A DNA stretch of 64,000 bases from Belnapia rosea (lineage in GTDB: Bacteria; Pseudomonadota; Alphaproteobacteria; Acetobacterales; Acetobacteraceae): positions 1 through 64,000 of the forward strand of contig NZ_FMZX01000019.1 of assembly GCF_900101615.1 (NCBI RefSeq), read 5' to 3'. Below are positions 48,113 through 56,139 of the stretch, in pieces (the stretch's first letter is position 1; every line of letters starts with the position of its first letter). Made by a program: the position numbers and the translations under genes. The notes under the pieces were generated by a model. That model was not told where the DNA came from. It saw nothing but the letters and a program-made list of their open reading frames with translations, and ran no database searches.

Positions 48113-49142
48113 GGCCGGTGACGCCGTGGAGCGCCCGCCAGGCGGCGGCGCTCGAAGGCGCCGCTTCCGTCCGTCCCCTGACCGGGCGGAGCCTCAGGGC
48201 AGCCAGCAGCAGGCGGGCCCGCCGATGCTCCCCAGCCAGGGCCTGCGGCGGCACCGCCTGCCTGGCGAGGCGCGGACTGGCTGCCTCGACCGCATCCCAC
48301 ACCGCGCCGAAATGGCGGAGGCGGAGCAGCCCGGCCAGGGCGCCGGCCGGCAGGCCGAGTTGCCGCGCCAGGCGGCGCAGGGCCGCGGTCTCCGGCGCCA
48401 CCGTGCCGACCCCCTCATCCCAGAGCCGGCGCAGCATTGCGCGCGCCCGGATCCGCCGGCATGCCATGACGAGGCGCTCCGGCACCGGCGGTGCCGACAT
48501 CCCGCTCACGACCGCCGCCGGGGCGCTGCGCAGGCGAAGGTCGCGCCGGCGCAGGCTGGCAAGCAGGGCCTGGGGCCCGGCGATCGGTCCATCGTGGTCC
48601 AGCAGCGCTGCCCGCAGCGAAAGATTGCAGACGGCCTCGGCATCAAGTCCGGGCCAGGGCGCCTGCTCCAGCGGATCGAGCCGGCAGGCGATCTCGGCCA
48701 GCAGCCGGGCATAGGCATGGGCGGGTGTCGGCGGAACAAGGCGTCCGACCACGGCCTCGGCGCCTCCGGCAAGGGCCGCGAGATGAGCAGCGAGCCAGCC
48801 CGGTGCCGGCAGCGCCCCGGCCTCGGCCAGCATCACAACGCCCTTGGGGCCGACCCAGTCGGCCGCAGCCAGCAGCCCCTCGCGCCAGCTCCCGGGGCCT
48901 GGCGCTGCGATCCGCAGCGAGAAGGGCAGATCCTCCGGCATATCGTCGCGCTGCAGCGGGCGACCGGCCGGCAGCATCACCACCCCGATCGCGCCGGCCG
49001 CCGGTCGCAGCCCATCCGCCAGCCGCTGATCGCCAAGCCGGCGCAACCAGCCCGGCATGGCGGTGGCAGCCCCGGTCAACAGGATGGCCAGCCGCGGCCG
49101 CGTAAGGGCGGCTCGGGCAGGGGCATGGAGGGTTTCGATCAT
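48042..49142 (-). CDS. glycosyltransferase-like protein, family 2 related
   Basis: 366 residues. VVMLAEAGALPAPGWLAAHL looks like the GT2 segment where a DxD aspartate normally precedes PxPGWL, and AEAVCNLSLRAALL resembles the GT2 acceptor region (GxNxaxRr). The expected catalytic Asp residues are poorly preserved, so the protein may be a degenerate or non-catalytic relative. Arg/Leu/Ala-rich C-terminal half. It overlaps the convergent upstream gene by 71 bases; the true 3' end could be eroded. Confidence is moderate that it is expressed. Confidence 0.55.
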   Translation of the reverse strand: MIETLHAPARAALTRPRLAILLTGAATAMPGWLRRLGDQRLADGLRPAAGAIGVVMLPAGRPLQRDDMPEDLPFSLRIAAPGPGSWREGLLAAADWVGPKGVVMLAEAGALPAPGWLAAHLAALAGGAEAVVGRLVPPTPAHAYARLLAEIACRLDPLEQAPWPGLDAEAVCNLSLRAALLDHDGPIAGPQALLASLRRRDLRLRSAPAAVVSGMSAPPVPERLVMACRRIRARAMLRRLWDEGVGTVAPETAALRRLARQLGLPAGALAGLLRLRHFGAVWDAVEAASPRLARQAVPPQALAGEHRRARLLLAALRLRPVRGRTEAAPSSAAAWRALHGVTGPIAPGERPVPQPASASADSRWGR

Positions 49143-49266
49143 CTCACAAGGTCACAACGCCAGTGCGGCCCTAGCGTCGCTGCTCAGGCGGCGTAACGGG
49201 CATCACGGCATCGATATGATCGTTCACCTTCCAGTGGGGGTTCCCCTGCATGCGCTTCCGGTCCAC

Positions 49267-49920
49267 ATGCCGGGGATGGATCGCCGCACGCTGCTTGCCC
49301 TGCTCCCCGCCGCCCTGCTCTCTCCCGGGGCCGCGGGCCCTGCCTGGGCCCAATCCCCTGCCCTCACCGAGCGCGACCGCGCTGACATCGCCCGGGCGGA
49401 AGCCTGGCTCGGAGCGCTTCGGACCTTGAAGGCGCGCTTCCTGCAGATCGCCCAGAACGGCGCCGCGGCGGAGGGCACCGCCTGGATCCAGCGTCCCGGC
49501 CGGATGCGCTTCGAGTACGACCCACCCGAGCCCCTGCTGCTGGTCGCCAGCTACGGCCAGTTCTTCTACTTCGACCGCCAGCTCAAGCAGGCGACGACCC
49601 TGCCGCTCTCCTCCACGCCGCTCGGCATCCTGCTGCGCGACGAGGTGCGGCTGGCGGGCGATGTCACGGTCAGCCGCGTCGAGCGGAGCGGGGGGCTGCT
49701 GCGGATCACGCTGTTCCGCACCGGCCAGGCGGCCGAAGGGCGCCTCACCCTCGTCTTCAACGAGAGCCCCGTGGAGCTGCGGCAATGGGCGGTGGTCGAT
49801 GCCCAGGGCCACGAGACGCGGGTGACACTCTACCAGCCTGAATATGGCGGCCGCTTCCCGGCGATCCTCTTCGACTTCAACGATCCACGCTTCCGTGACG
49901 AGCTGGGCATCCCGCAATGA
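49267..49920 (+). CDS. lolA: outer-membrane lipoprotein carrier LolA
   Basis: 217 residues. Signal peptide (MDRRTLLALLPAALLSPGAAGPAWAQ), then RDRADIARAEAWLGALRTLKARFLQ, GTAWIQRPGRMRFEYDPPEP, LLLVASYGQFFYFDRQLKQ and ITLFRTGQAAEGRLTLVF, the half-barrel pattern of LolA. It ferries lipoproteins from the LolCDE complex to the outer membrane. The ftsK-lolA-xth neighbourhood is usual in alphaproteobacteria. ATG 49267 or 49276 could be the start; homology gives no choice. Confidence 0.9.
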   Translation: MPGMDRRTLLALLPAALLSPGAAGPAWAQSPALTERDRADIARAEAWLGALRTLKARFLQIAQNGAAAEGTAWIQRPGRMRFEYDPPEPLLLVASYGQFFYFDRQLKQATTLPLSSTPLGILLRDEVRLAGDVTVSRVERSGGLLRITLFRTGQAAEGRLTLVFNESPVELRQWAVVDAQGHETRVTLYQPEYGGRFPAILFDFNDPRFRDELGIPQ

Positions 49921-49989
49921 CGAATTTAAGTCCGCTCACGCAGTCATCGTCTTGATCGCGCCGCATTGGCGCGCGATTTTCAGGAGGTG

Positions 49990-50763
49990 ATGAAACCCCT
50001 CATCGGTATCTCCTGCTGCGTGAAGGCGTTCGGCATCTTCGCCACGCCGAACCACGCTGCCTCCGACAGCTATGTTCGCGTGACGCTCGGCCCCGTCGGC
50101 GGCATCCCTGTCCTGTTGCCTGCGGCGGGCGAGGCACTGGTGCCCGAGATCCTGCCGCGGCTCGACGGGCTGATCCTCACGGGCAGCCGCTCCAATGTCT
50201 GCCCTGACTTCTACGAGGGCCCGCCGCATGCCGAGGGTACGCCCGAGGACATCGCACGGGATTCCACCACCCTGCCGCTGATCCGCGCCGCCATTGCCGC
50301 CGGACTGCCGGTGCTGGCGATCTGTCGCGGCTTCCAGGAGTTGAACGTGGCGCTCGGCGGCAGCCTCGACCAGCGCATCCAGGACCTGCCTGGCCGCCTC
50401 GATCACTCGACCCCTTCGGACCAGAAATACGGCCCGATCCGCACGGCAAAGGCGCATGGCGTCCGGCTCGCACCCGGCAGCCTGCTCGCCACCATCGCCG
50501 GTCACTGCGAGGTCCCGGTGAACTCCCTGCATAACCAGGGGATCGCACGCCTGGCACCAAGGCTCGTCGCCGAAGGTTGGGCACCGGACGGTACGATCGA
50601 GGCCGTGCGGGTACGGGATGCATCGGGCTTTGCCTATGGTGTCCAGTGGCATCCTGAATACGATTGGGAGACGGATGCCGTCAGCCGCGGCCTTCTCGAA
50701 AATTTTGGCCGTGCGGCGGAAGCCTGGGCAGCCCGGCGGCGTTTACCGCAGGCAGCGGAATAA
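49990..50763 (+). CDS. gamma-glutamyl-gamma-aminobutyrate hydrolase family protein (PuuD-like)
   Basis: 257 residues, class I glutamine-amidotransferase fold. The nucleophile C112 sits in LAICRGFQELNVALGG and the His/Glu in GVQWHPEYDWE (H221, E223). Such enzymes cut gamma-glutamyl bonds, for example in the putrescine pathway. An AGGAGG site lies directly before ATG 49990, at short spacing. No other putrescine genes are adjacent, so the substrate is open. Confidence 0.88.
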   Translation: MKPLIGISCCVKAFGIFATPNHAASDSYVRVTLGPVGGIPVLLPAAGEALVPEILPRLDGLILTGSRSNVCPDFYEGPPHAEGTPEDIARDSTTLPLIRAAIAAGLPVLAICRGFQELNVALGGSLDQRIQDLPGRLDHSTPSDQKYGPIRTAKAHGVRLAPGSLLATIAGHCEVPVNSLHNQGIARLAPRLVAEGWAPDGTIEAVRVRDASGFAYGVQWHPEYDWETDAVSRGLLENFGRAAEAWAARRRLPQAAE

Positions 50764-50770
50764 AGTATTC

Positions 50771-50786
50771 TTCACGCTTGCGTGAA
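50771..50786. repeat. short inverted repeat after the PuuD-like gene
   Basis: TTCACGC-TT-GCGTGAA, two 7-base arms with a 2-base spacer, 8 bases after the stop codon. It has no T-tract and is not a typical terminator. It may be a protein-binding palindrome. Confidence 0.35.
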
Positions 50787-50832
50787 CTCAGCCTCACGGG
50801 ACAGTCGCATGGCTGGCTCGCGCAAACGCCTT

Positions 50833-50861
50833 TTGCGTATGGCTCCATGAGTCGCTAATCT
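50833..50861 (+). promoter_or_regulatory. possible promoter of the candidate sRNA
   Basis: TTGCGT (50833-50838) and TAATCT (50856-50861) with a 17-base spacer. The predicted +1 near 50868 coincides with the first base of the 5' hairpin of the sRNA candidate. The -10 match is moderate. Confidence 0.35.
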
Positions 50862-50867
50862 TCCGAT

Positions 50868-50987
50868 GCTGGCTGCCTTAAAAGGCCAGCGGTGATGTCC
50901 GGTCTCCCCTACCGGCTCGCCCGACCATTCCGATCGGAACTCTAGCGTAAGGCGCCCGGACACCCCCCTGTCCGGGCGCTTTTTTTG
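50868..50987 (+). ncRNA. candidate small RNA with C-rich loops
   Basis: About 120 bases, no open frame of note. Stem 1 is GCTGG...CCAGC enclosing CCT-TAAA-AGG at 50868-50890. Stem 2 is CCGGT-CTCCCCT-ACCGG at 50899-50915 with a C-rich loop able to pair with Shine-Dalgarno-like GGGGAG. TTCCGATCGGAA at 50928-50939 is a perfect palindrome. A strong terminator with a CCCCCC loop closes it. A promoter-like pair precedes stem 1. C-rich loops are a known feature of alphaproteobacterial trans-acting sRNAs. No known RNA family is recognised. Confidence 0.45.
50952..50987 (+). terminator. Rho-independent terminator
   Basis: GCGCCCGGACA / TGTCCGGGCGC, an 11-bp perfect stem with a CCCCCC loop, is followed by seven T residues. 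It lies 190 bases past the PuuD-like stop and so more probably ends an independent short transcript, though read-through termination of the PuuD-like mRNA is possible. Confidence 0.9.
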
Positions 50988-51119
50988 GGTTACTCATCAA
51001 CTTACGGGCGATATCTTTACGCCTCCATGAAGAGCATGGCGCAAGCCCCCGCTTTCGGGGCGGGGCGGTCGCTGCTATGCCCGATGACCCAGCGCCAGAT
51101 CCGAGGAGACCTCCAGGGC

Positions 51120-51806
51120 ATGTCCGATTACGTCATTGTGCCGCCCGTGGTGGCGGCTGTCCCCATCAAGGGCAGCAGCCAGATGTTCCCGGTGCGCCGC
51201 ATCTTCTGCGTCGGCCGCAACTACGCCGAGCATGCGATCGAGATGGGCAGCGACCCGACTCGCGAGCCGCCCTTCTACTTCGCCAAGCCCGCCGATGCGC
51301 TGGTGGTGAACGAGGCCGACATGCCCTACCCGCCGATGACCAAGCAGCTCCACCATGAGATGGAGCTGGTGGTGGCGATCGGCTCGGCCGGCGCCGATAT
51401 CAGCGTCGCCGATGCCATGGGCCATGTCTGGGGCTATTGCGCCGGCCTCGACATGACGCGGCGCGACCTGCAGAACGAGGCGAAGAAGACCGGCCGCCCC
51501 TGGGACATGGGCAAGGGCTTCGACAATTCCGCCCCCATGGGCGCACTGGTGCCGGCCAAGGGCATCGATGTCTCCAAGGGCAAGATCGAGCTCAAGGTGA
51601 ATGGCAAGGTCACCCAGACCTCCGACCTCTCGAAGCTGATCTGGTCGGTGCCGGAGGTGATCTCGAACCTCTCCCACCTGGTCCGGCTCGCCCCTGGCGA
51701 CCTCATCATGACCGGCACGCCCGAAGGCGTCGCCGCGGTGCAGCGGGGCGACCTGCTGGAAGGCTTCGTCGAGGGCGTCGGCGAGGTGCGGACACGGATC
51801 GTCTGA
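51120..51806 (+). CDS. fumarylacetoacetate hydrolase family protein (fumarylpyruvate hydrolase-like)
   Basis: 228 residues. VRRIFCVGRNYAEHAIEMG, KPADALV, HHEMELVVAIG (metal-binding Glu), YCAGLDMTRRDLQ, KGFDNSAPMGALVPA and DLIMTGTPEGVAAVQRGD are the standard FAH-family blocks. It hydrolyses acylpyruvate-type C-C bonds, as in gentisate or tyrosine breakdown, or acts on oxaloacetate in the FAHD1 group. GAGGAG upstream supports ATG 51120. Isolated from other aromatic genes here. Confidence 0.9.
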   Translation: MSDYVIVPPVVAAVPIKGSSQMFPVRRIFCVGRNYAEHAIEMGSDPTREPPFYFAKPADALVVNEADMPYPPMTKQLHHEMELVVAIGSAGADISVADAMGHVWGYCAGLDMTRRDLQNEAKKTGRPWDMGKGFDNSAPMGALVPAKGIDVSKGKIELKVNGKVTQTSDLSKLIWSVPEVISNLSHLVRLAPGDLIMTGTPEGVAAVQRGDLLEGFVEGVGEVRTRIV

Positions 51807-51915
51807 ACCTTCGTCCGAGGCTGCGCCGAATGGCGCAGCCTCGGCGGCGGTGGCAGGACCGGAGGCGGATCGCCCCGCTATTGTGGCCCCTGCCCCGCCC
51901 GTCTATCCCTCGGCG

Positions 51916-52743
51916 ATGCCGCACACTGCCCCGGGCCGAACCCTTCGCATCGCCACCTGGAACATCAACTCCGTTCGCCTGCGGCGCCCGTTGCTGAGTG
52001 AGCTGGTCGCCGCGCTCGATCCCGACGTGCTCTGCCTGCAGGAAACCAAGTGTCCGGACGAGTTCTTCCCGCTGGAGGAGATCCGGTCCCAAGGCTTCCC
52101 GCACATCGCCCATCGGGGGATGAAGGGCTATAACGGCGTCGCGGTACTGTCCCGCATTCCCTTCGAGATCCGCCATGACGACCCGGATTGGTGTTCCAAG
52201 GGCGATTGCCGCCATCTCGGCGTCGCCCTCGACGTGCCGGGCGGGCCGATCGAACTGCACGATTTCTACGTCCCTGCCGGCGGCGACACGCCGGACCGGG
52301 CGGTGAACCCCAAATTCGCCCATAAGCTCGATTTCGTCGCCGAGGCCACGGCCTGGACCCGGGCGCGTGGCGCTGCCCGCCGCAGCGTGCTGGTCGGCGA
52401 CCTCAACATCGCCCCGCTCGAGCATGATGTCTGGAGCCACAAGCAGATGCTCGGCGTCGTCTCCCATACGCCGGTCGAGGTCGAGGCGCTGACCGCTTGG
52501 CAGGCGGCGGGCGAATGGCACGATGCCCTCCGTCACTTCGTCCCACCCGAGCAGAAGCTCTACACGTGGTGGTCCTACCGGGCGAAGGACTGGGAGGCCT
52601 CGGATCGCGGCCGCCGGCTGGACCATGTTTGGGTCAGCGGGGACCTGGCCGGGGCCCTGACCCGCCATGCCATCCTGAAGCCGGCCCGCGGCTGGCCGCA
52701 GGCCAGCGACCATGTGCCGGTGATGATCGAACTCGCCCTCTGA
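51916..52743 (+). CDS. xthA: exodeoxyribonuclease III
   Basis: 275 residues of the exonuclease-endonuclease-phosphatase fold: RIATWNINSVRLRRPLL (metal Asn), VLCLQETKCPDEFFP (metal Glu), GYNGVAVLSR, DFYVPAGGDTPD, VLVGDLNIAPLEHDVW and RLDHVWVS with QASDHVPVM. It repairs abasic sites and trims 3' ends. The gene ends 2 bases before tsaB, so the two are likely one transcript. Confidence 0.94.
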   Translation: MPHTAPGRTLRIATWNINSVRLRRPLLSELVAALDPDVLCLQETKCPDEFFPLEEIRSQGFPHIAHRGMKGYNGVAVLSRIPFEIRHDDPDWCSKGDCRHLGVALDVPGGPIELHDFYVPAGGDTPDRAVNPKFAHKLDFVAEATAWTRARGAARRSVLVGDLNIAPLEHDVWSHKQMLGVVSHTPVEVEALTAWQAAGEWHDALRHFVPPEQKLYTWWSYRAKDWEASDRGRRLDHVWVSGDLAGALTRHAILKPARGWPQASDHVPVMIELAL

Positions 52744-52745
52744 CG

Positions 52746-53411
52746 ATGGCCCTGATCCTCGCCCTCGACGCCGCGTTGGCCGGCTGTTCCGCTGCCCTGC
52801 TGGAGGGCGAGGCGGTGCTCGCCGTCCGAGCCGCCGCCGGCGACCGCGGCCATGCCGCCCTGCTGCCGCCCATGGCCGAGGCGGTGCTGCGGGAGGCCGG
52901 CCGCGCTGCCACTGCGCTCGATGCTGTCGCCGCCGTGGTCGGGCCGGGCGGCTTCACCGGCATCCGCGCTGCCCTCGCCCTGGCGGAGGGGCTGGCGCTC
53001 GGCGCCGGGCGCCCAGCCATCGGCGTCACCACCGGCGAGGCGCTGGCGGCCGCCCTGCCGCCCGAGCTCCGCGCCGGCCGCGCGGTCTGGGCGGTGGTCG
53101 ACAACCGCCGCGGCCGGGTGCTGCTGGAACGCTTCCCCGCCGGCAGCCTGGTCGCCGAGGGCGCGCCTGAGGCTGTGGCCGAGGCTGATCTGCCCCGCCC
53201 CGCCGGCCCGGTTGCCCTCGTCGGGGATGCGGCCGCGGCCGTCGCCGCCCGCCTGGCGGCCCGCGGCGTGGATGCGCTCCTGAGCGATTCCCGCCTCCCT
53301 GGCGCTGCCGCCGCGGCCCGGGTGGCCGCGATGCGCCTGGCCGGGGCGCTCCCTCCGCTCGCCGCCCGGCCACTCTATGTCGAGCCCCCGGCGGTGCGGC
53401 TGCCGGGATGA
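52746..53411 (+). CDS. tsaB: tRNA threonylcarbamoyladenosine synthesis protein TsaB
   Basis: 221 residues of the ASKHA fold. LILALDAALAGCSAALL at the start, RGHAALLPPMAEAVL, AVVVGPGGFTGIRAALALAEG and LALGAGRPAIGVTTGEAL match TsaB, the partner of TsaD/TsaE in making t6A37 on ANN-decoding tRNAs. It overlaps rimI by 4 bases, a common pair. Confidence 0.93.
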   Translation: MALILALDAALAGCSAALLEGEAVLAVRAAAGDRGHAALLPPMAEAVLREAGRAATALDAVAAVVGPGGFTGIRAALALAEGLALGAGRPAIGVTTGEALAAALPPELRAGRAVWAVVDNRRGRVLLERFPAGSLVAEGAPEAVAEADLPRPAGPVALVGDAAAAVAARLAARGVDALLSDSRLPGAAAAARVAAMRLAGALPPLAARPLYVEPPAVRLPG

Positions 53412-53836
53412 GGGCCGTCCGGCCGGAGGATGCCGCGGCGCTGGCCGCCCTGCACGCCATGGCGTTCCCGCCGGCCGAGGCCTGGGGCTCGGATGCCATG
53501 GGGCTGATGCTCGGCATGCCGGGCGCCTTCGGCCTGTGGCGCCCCGGGGACGGGCTGGTGCTGGCCCGCGCGGCGGCCGGCGAGGCGGAAATCCTGACCC
53601 TGGCCGTGGCGCCGGCGGCACGACGCCAGGGCCTCGGCGCCATGCTGCTGGCCGGTGCCATGCAGGGCGCCGTGTTGCGGGGGGCCGGGGAGATGTTCCT
53701 CGAGGTCGCCGCGGGAAATGCCGCGGCGCTGGCGCTCTACCGCTCAGCCGGCTTCGCCGAGGTCGGCCGCCGCCGCCGCTATTACGCGGATGGCAGCGAC
53801 GCACTGGTGCTCCGGCGGGCGCTCAGCCCTTCCTGA
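53408..53836 (+). CDS. rimI: GNAT acetyltransferase RimI
   Basis: 142 residues. AEILTLAVAPAARRQGLGAMLL holds the acetyl-CoA loop (RRQGLG) and MFLEVAAGNAAALALYRSAGFAEVGRRRRYY is the RimI-type C-terminal motif. It acetylates the N terminus of ribosomal protein S18 and perhaps others. ATGA overlap with tsaB, the usual alphaproteobacterial arrangement. Convergent with the TusA-like gene, overlapping by 14 bases. Confidence 0.9.
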   Translation: MRAVRPEDAAALAALHAMAFPPAEAWGSDAMGLMLGMPGAFGLWRPGDGLVLARAAAGEAEILTLAVAPAARRQGLGAMLLAGAMQGAVLRGAGEMFLEVAAGNAAALALYRSAGFAEVGRRRRYYADGSDALVLRRALSPS

Positions 53837-54077
53837 GCAGCAACAGGACGATCCCGTCCGCTGCCTCGGCCTCGCCGAGGACCGCATGCCCCTGCTCGGT
53901 AGCCGTGCGGGGAATGTTGCGGCGCGGCTCCTCGCCGCGAAGCCGGACGAGCAGCGTTTCACCACTTGCCATGCGGTCGAGCGCCAGTCGGGTGCGGACA
54001 AAGGTCATCGGACAAGTCTCGGCTGTGATGTCGAGGTGCCGGTCACCGGTCAGTTCTTGCGCGCTTACAAAACTCAA
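53823..54077 (-). CDS. TusA/SirA-like sulfurtransferase-fold protein
   Basis: About 84 residues. HLDITAETCPMTFVRTRLAL has the CPMTFV motif, equivalent to the CPxP Cys of TusA but without the second proline. The rest, with TLLVRLRGEEPRRNI and VLGEAEAADGIVLLLLRK, fits the two-layer sandwich. It may carry persulfide sulfur. Start uncertain: TTG 54077 gives family length and has AAGGG upstream; GTG 54098 and TTG 54125 are alternatives. Divergent from mucR. Confidence 0.75.
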   Translation of the reverse strand: MSFVSAQELTGDRHLDITAETCPMTFVRTRLALDRMASGETLLVRLRGEEPRRNIPRTATEQGHAVLGEAEAADGIVLLLLRKG

Positions 54078-54168
54078 GGTTTCTTGCCCTTCAATCACCC
54101 GAAACGGATTGCGAAACGGCTGCAACAGGCACTATAGGGCGGAGACTAGAAACAGGAAGACGCGTCAG

Positions 54169-54639
54169 ATGGCTGAAGATACCCCCTCAACCGAACTGCT
54201 TGGACTGACCGCTGAAATCGTTGCGGCGCATGTTTCCAACAATCCGGTCGCTCTGGCTGATCTGCCGAACCTGATCCAGGAAGTATACAAGACACTGGCC
54301 TCGGTTGGTCAGCCGATGGTGAAATCTCAGCCTGACCGGCCACAACCAGCGGTGCCGATCAAGAAGTCGATCACCCCCGAGTACCTGATCTGCCTTGAGG
54401 ACGGAAAGAAACTGAAGATGCTGAAGCGGCATCTGCAGACCTCCTACAACCTCACCCCCGAGCAATACCGGGAGCGTTGGGGCCTCGGCTCGGATTATCC
54501 CATGGTTGCGCCGAATTACGCCAAGCATCGCTCGTCGCTCGCCAAGAAGATCGGCCTCGGCACCAAGCCGCGCGGCCGTCCGCCGCGGGCTGGCCGGCGC
54601 GAGACCGCCCCTGCCGCGGCGGCTGCCAAGACGGCCTGA
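54169..54639 (+). CDS. mucR: MucR/Ros family transcriptional regulator
   Basis: 156 residues. The core PEYLICLEDGKKLKMLKRHL followed by QTSYNLTPEQYRERWGL is the MucR DNA-binding domain. The usual Cys2-His2 zinc set is incomplete: there is one Cys, and TSY replaces the THY/HH histidine, so it is a zinc-independent type as known in some Mesorhizobium Ml proteins. A long N-terminal oligomerisation region and a Lys/Arg/Ala tail follow the H-NS-like model of MucR acting on AT-rich promoters. The AT-rich island at 32955-33120 could be such a target (inference). Confidence 0.92.
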   Translation: MAEDTPSTELLGLTAEIVAAHVSNNPVALADLPNLIQEVYKTLASVGQPMVKSQPDRPQPAVPIKKSITPEYLICLEDGKKLKMLKRHLQTSYNLTPEQYRERWGLGSDYPMVAPNYAKHRSSLAKKIGLGTKPRGRPPRAGRRETAPAAAAAKTA

Positions 54640-54793
54640 CCTGCCGAGAGCCGTTCCCGCATCGAGGGGCGGCACCGGGGGCTGCGTCCGCCATGGTCGC
54701 GGACGCGGCATCGGTCTATGGTCGCCCTCCTGATCTCAGCGACCCGTGGCAGGCCCGGCCTGCCACCCCCAGGAAGGGCAGACTGCCAGCCGC

Positions 54794-55285
54794 ATGGATA
54801 CGCCCGCTTCCGCCGACCGAGAGACCATCTCCCGCATCGAGCGGCTGTGCATCGAGCGCGGCCTCAAGATGACCGGGCAGCGCCGGCTCATTGCCCGCGT
54901 GCTCTCGGAAAGCGAGGACCACCCCGATGTCGAGGAGCTGTATCGCCGCGCCGTGGCGCAGGACAGCCGCATCTCGATCGCCACCGTCTACCGCACCGTC
55001 CGCCTGCTGGAAGAGAAGGGCATCCTCGAGCGGCGCGATTTCGGCGGCGGCCGCGCCCGGTACGACCAGGCCGATCGCGGCCAGCACTACCACCTGATCG
55101 ACGTCGATACGGGCAAGGTGATCGAATTCGCCGACCCCCGCCACGAGGCGCTGGCGCAGGAGATCGCCGCCCGGCTGGGCTTCGAGCTGGTGGACCACCG
55201 GCTGGAGCTCTTCGGGCGCCGCTTCCCCGAGCCGAAGCCCGGCCTTCCCGCGCGCCGCCCGCCGAAGCGGCAGGACGAGGCATGA
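54794..55285 (+). CDS. Fur family transcriptional regulator
   Basis: 163 residues. Winged helix with TGQRRLIARVLSES, HPDVEELYRRA, RISIATVYRTVRLLEEKGI, then dimerisation domain HYHLIDVDTGKVIEFADPRHE. The CxxC structural zinc pair common in Fur is absent (DVDTGKV in place of CxxCGK), which is usual in alphaproteobacterial Fur/Mur proteins that sense manganese or iron by other sites. The stop overlaps the next gene by 4 bases. Confidence 0.92.
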   Translation: MDTPASADRETISRIERLCIERGLKMTGQRRLIARVLSESEDHPDVEELYRRAVAQDSRISIATVYRTVRLLEEKGILERRDFGGGRARYDQADRGQHYHLIDVDTGKVIEFADPRHEALAQEIAARLGFELVDHRLELFGRRFPEPKPGLPARRPPKRQDEA

Positions 55286-56136
55286 GCGGGGGCTTCCTCG
55301 CGGCAAAGGCCAAGCCGGCAGACCCATCCAGCGGCCCCGGCTTCGGCGAGCTACGCGCCGGCAATCTCGGCGTCCGCATTGCCGAGACGGTGGAGGAGGT
55401 GGATGCCGCCCAGGCGCTCCGCTTCCGCGTCTTCTACGAGGAGATGGGCGCCCATCCGGATGCCGAGACCCTGGCCAGCGCCCGCGACCGCGATGGCTTC
55501 GATGCCGTGGCGGACCATCTGCTTGTCATCGACCATGACCTGGGCGAGGGGCCGGAATCCGTCGTTGGCACCTACCGGCTCATCCGGCGTGAGGCGGCCA
55601 GGGCCGTCGGCGGCTTCTACTCGGCCTCTGAATACGACATCGCCCCGCTCGTGGCCCTGCCCGGGCCGATCCTTGAGCTCGGCCGCTCCTGCGTTGGTGC
55701 CGGCCATCGCACACGGGGCACGCTGCAGCTGCTATGGCGTGGCATCGCCGCCTATGTCTTCCGGCACCGCATCGATGTGATGTTCGGCTGCGCCAGCCTG
55801 CCAGGCACGGATCTCGACGCGCTGGCGCCGGCGCTCACCTATCTCTATGCCCATCACCTGGCGCCGCCCGCGCTGCGTCCGCGCGCCCTGGCGGAGCGGC
55901 ATGTAGAGATGGACCGGCTGGATCCGGCCTCGCTCGATGTGCGCACGGTGCTGAACGACCTGCCGCCGCTGATCAAGGGCTATCTGCGGCTTGGCGGCTT
56001 CGTCGGCGACGGCGCGGTCATCGACCCGCAATTCAACACCACCGATGTCTGCATCGTGGTGAAGACCGAATTGATCACCGACAAGTATTCGAAGCATTAC
56101 GAGCGGAAGCTGAGCACCGCCGTCGGTTCAGAATAG
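55282..56136 (+). CDS. GNAT-type acyltransferase (OlsB / N-acyl amino acid synthase-like)
   Basis: 284 residues. VRIAETVEEVDAAQALRFRVFYEEMGA, DHLLVIDH, VVGTYRLIRREAA, LELGRSCV and RHRIDVMFGCASLPGTDLDA match the hemolysin-like acyltransferase family that includes OlsB, which adds a 3-hydroxyacyl chain to ornithine as first step of ornithine-lipid synthesis. No olsA lies next to it. Co-translated with the fur-type gene. Confidence 0.85.
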   Translation: MSGGFLAAKAKPADPSSGPGFGELRAGNLGVRIAETVEEVDAAQALRFRVFYEEMGAHPDAETLASARDRDGFDAVADHLLVIDHDLGEGPESVVGTYRLIRREAARAVGGFYSASEYDIAPLVALPGPILELGRSCVGAGHRTRGTLQLLWRGIAAYVFRHRIDVMFGCASLPGTDLDALAPALTYLYAHHLAPPALRPRALAERHVEMDRLDPASLDVRTVLNDLPPLIKGYLRLGGFVGDGAVIDPQFNTTDVCIVVKTELITDKYSKHYERKLSTAVGSE

Positions 56137-56139
56137 ACG

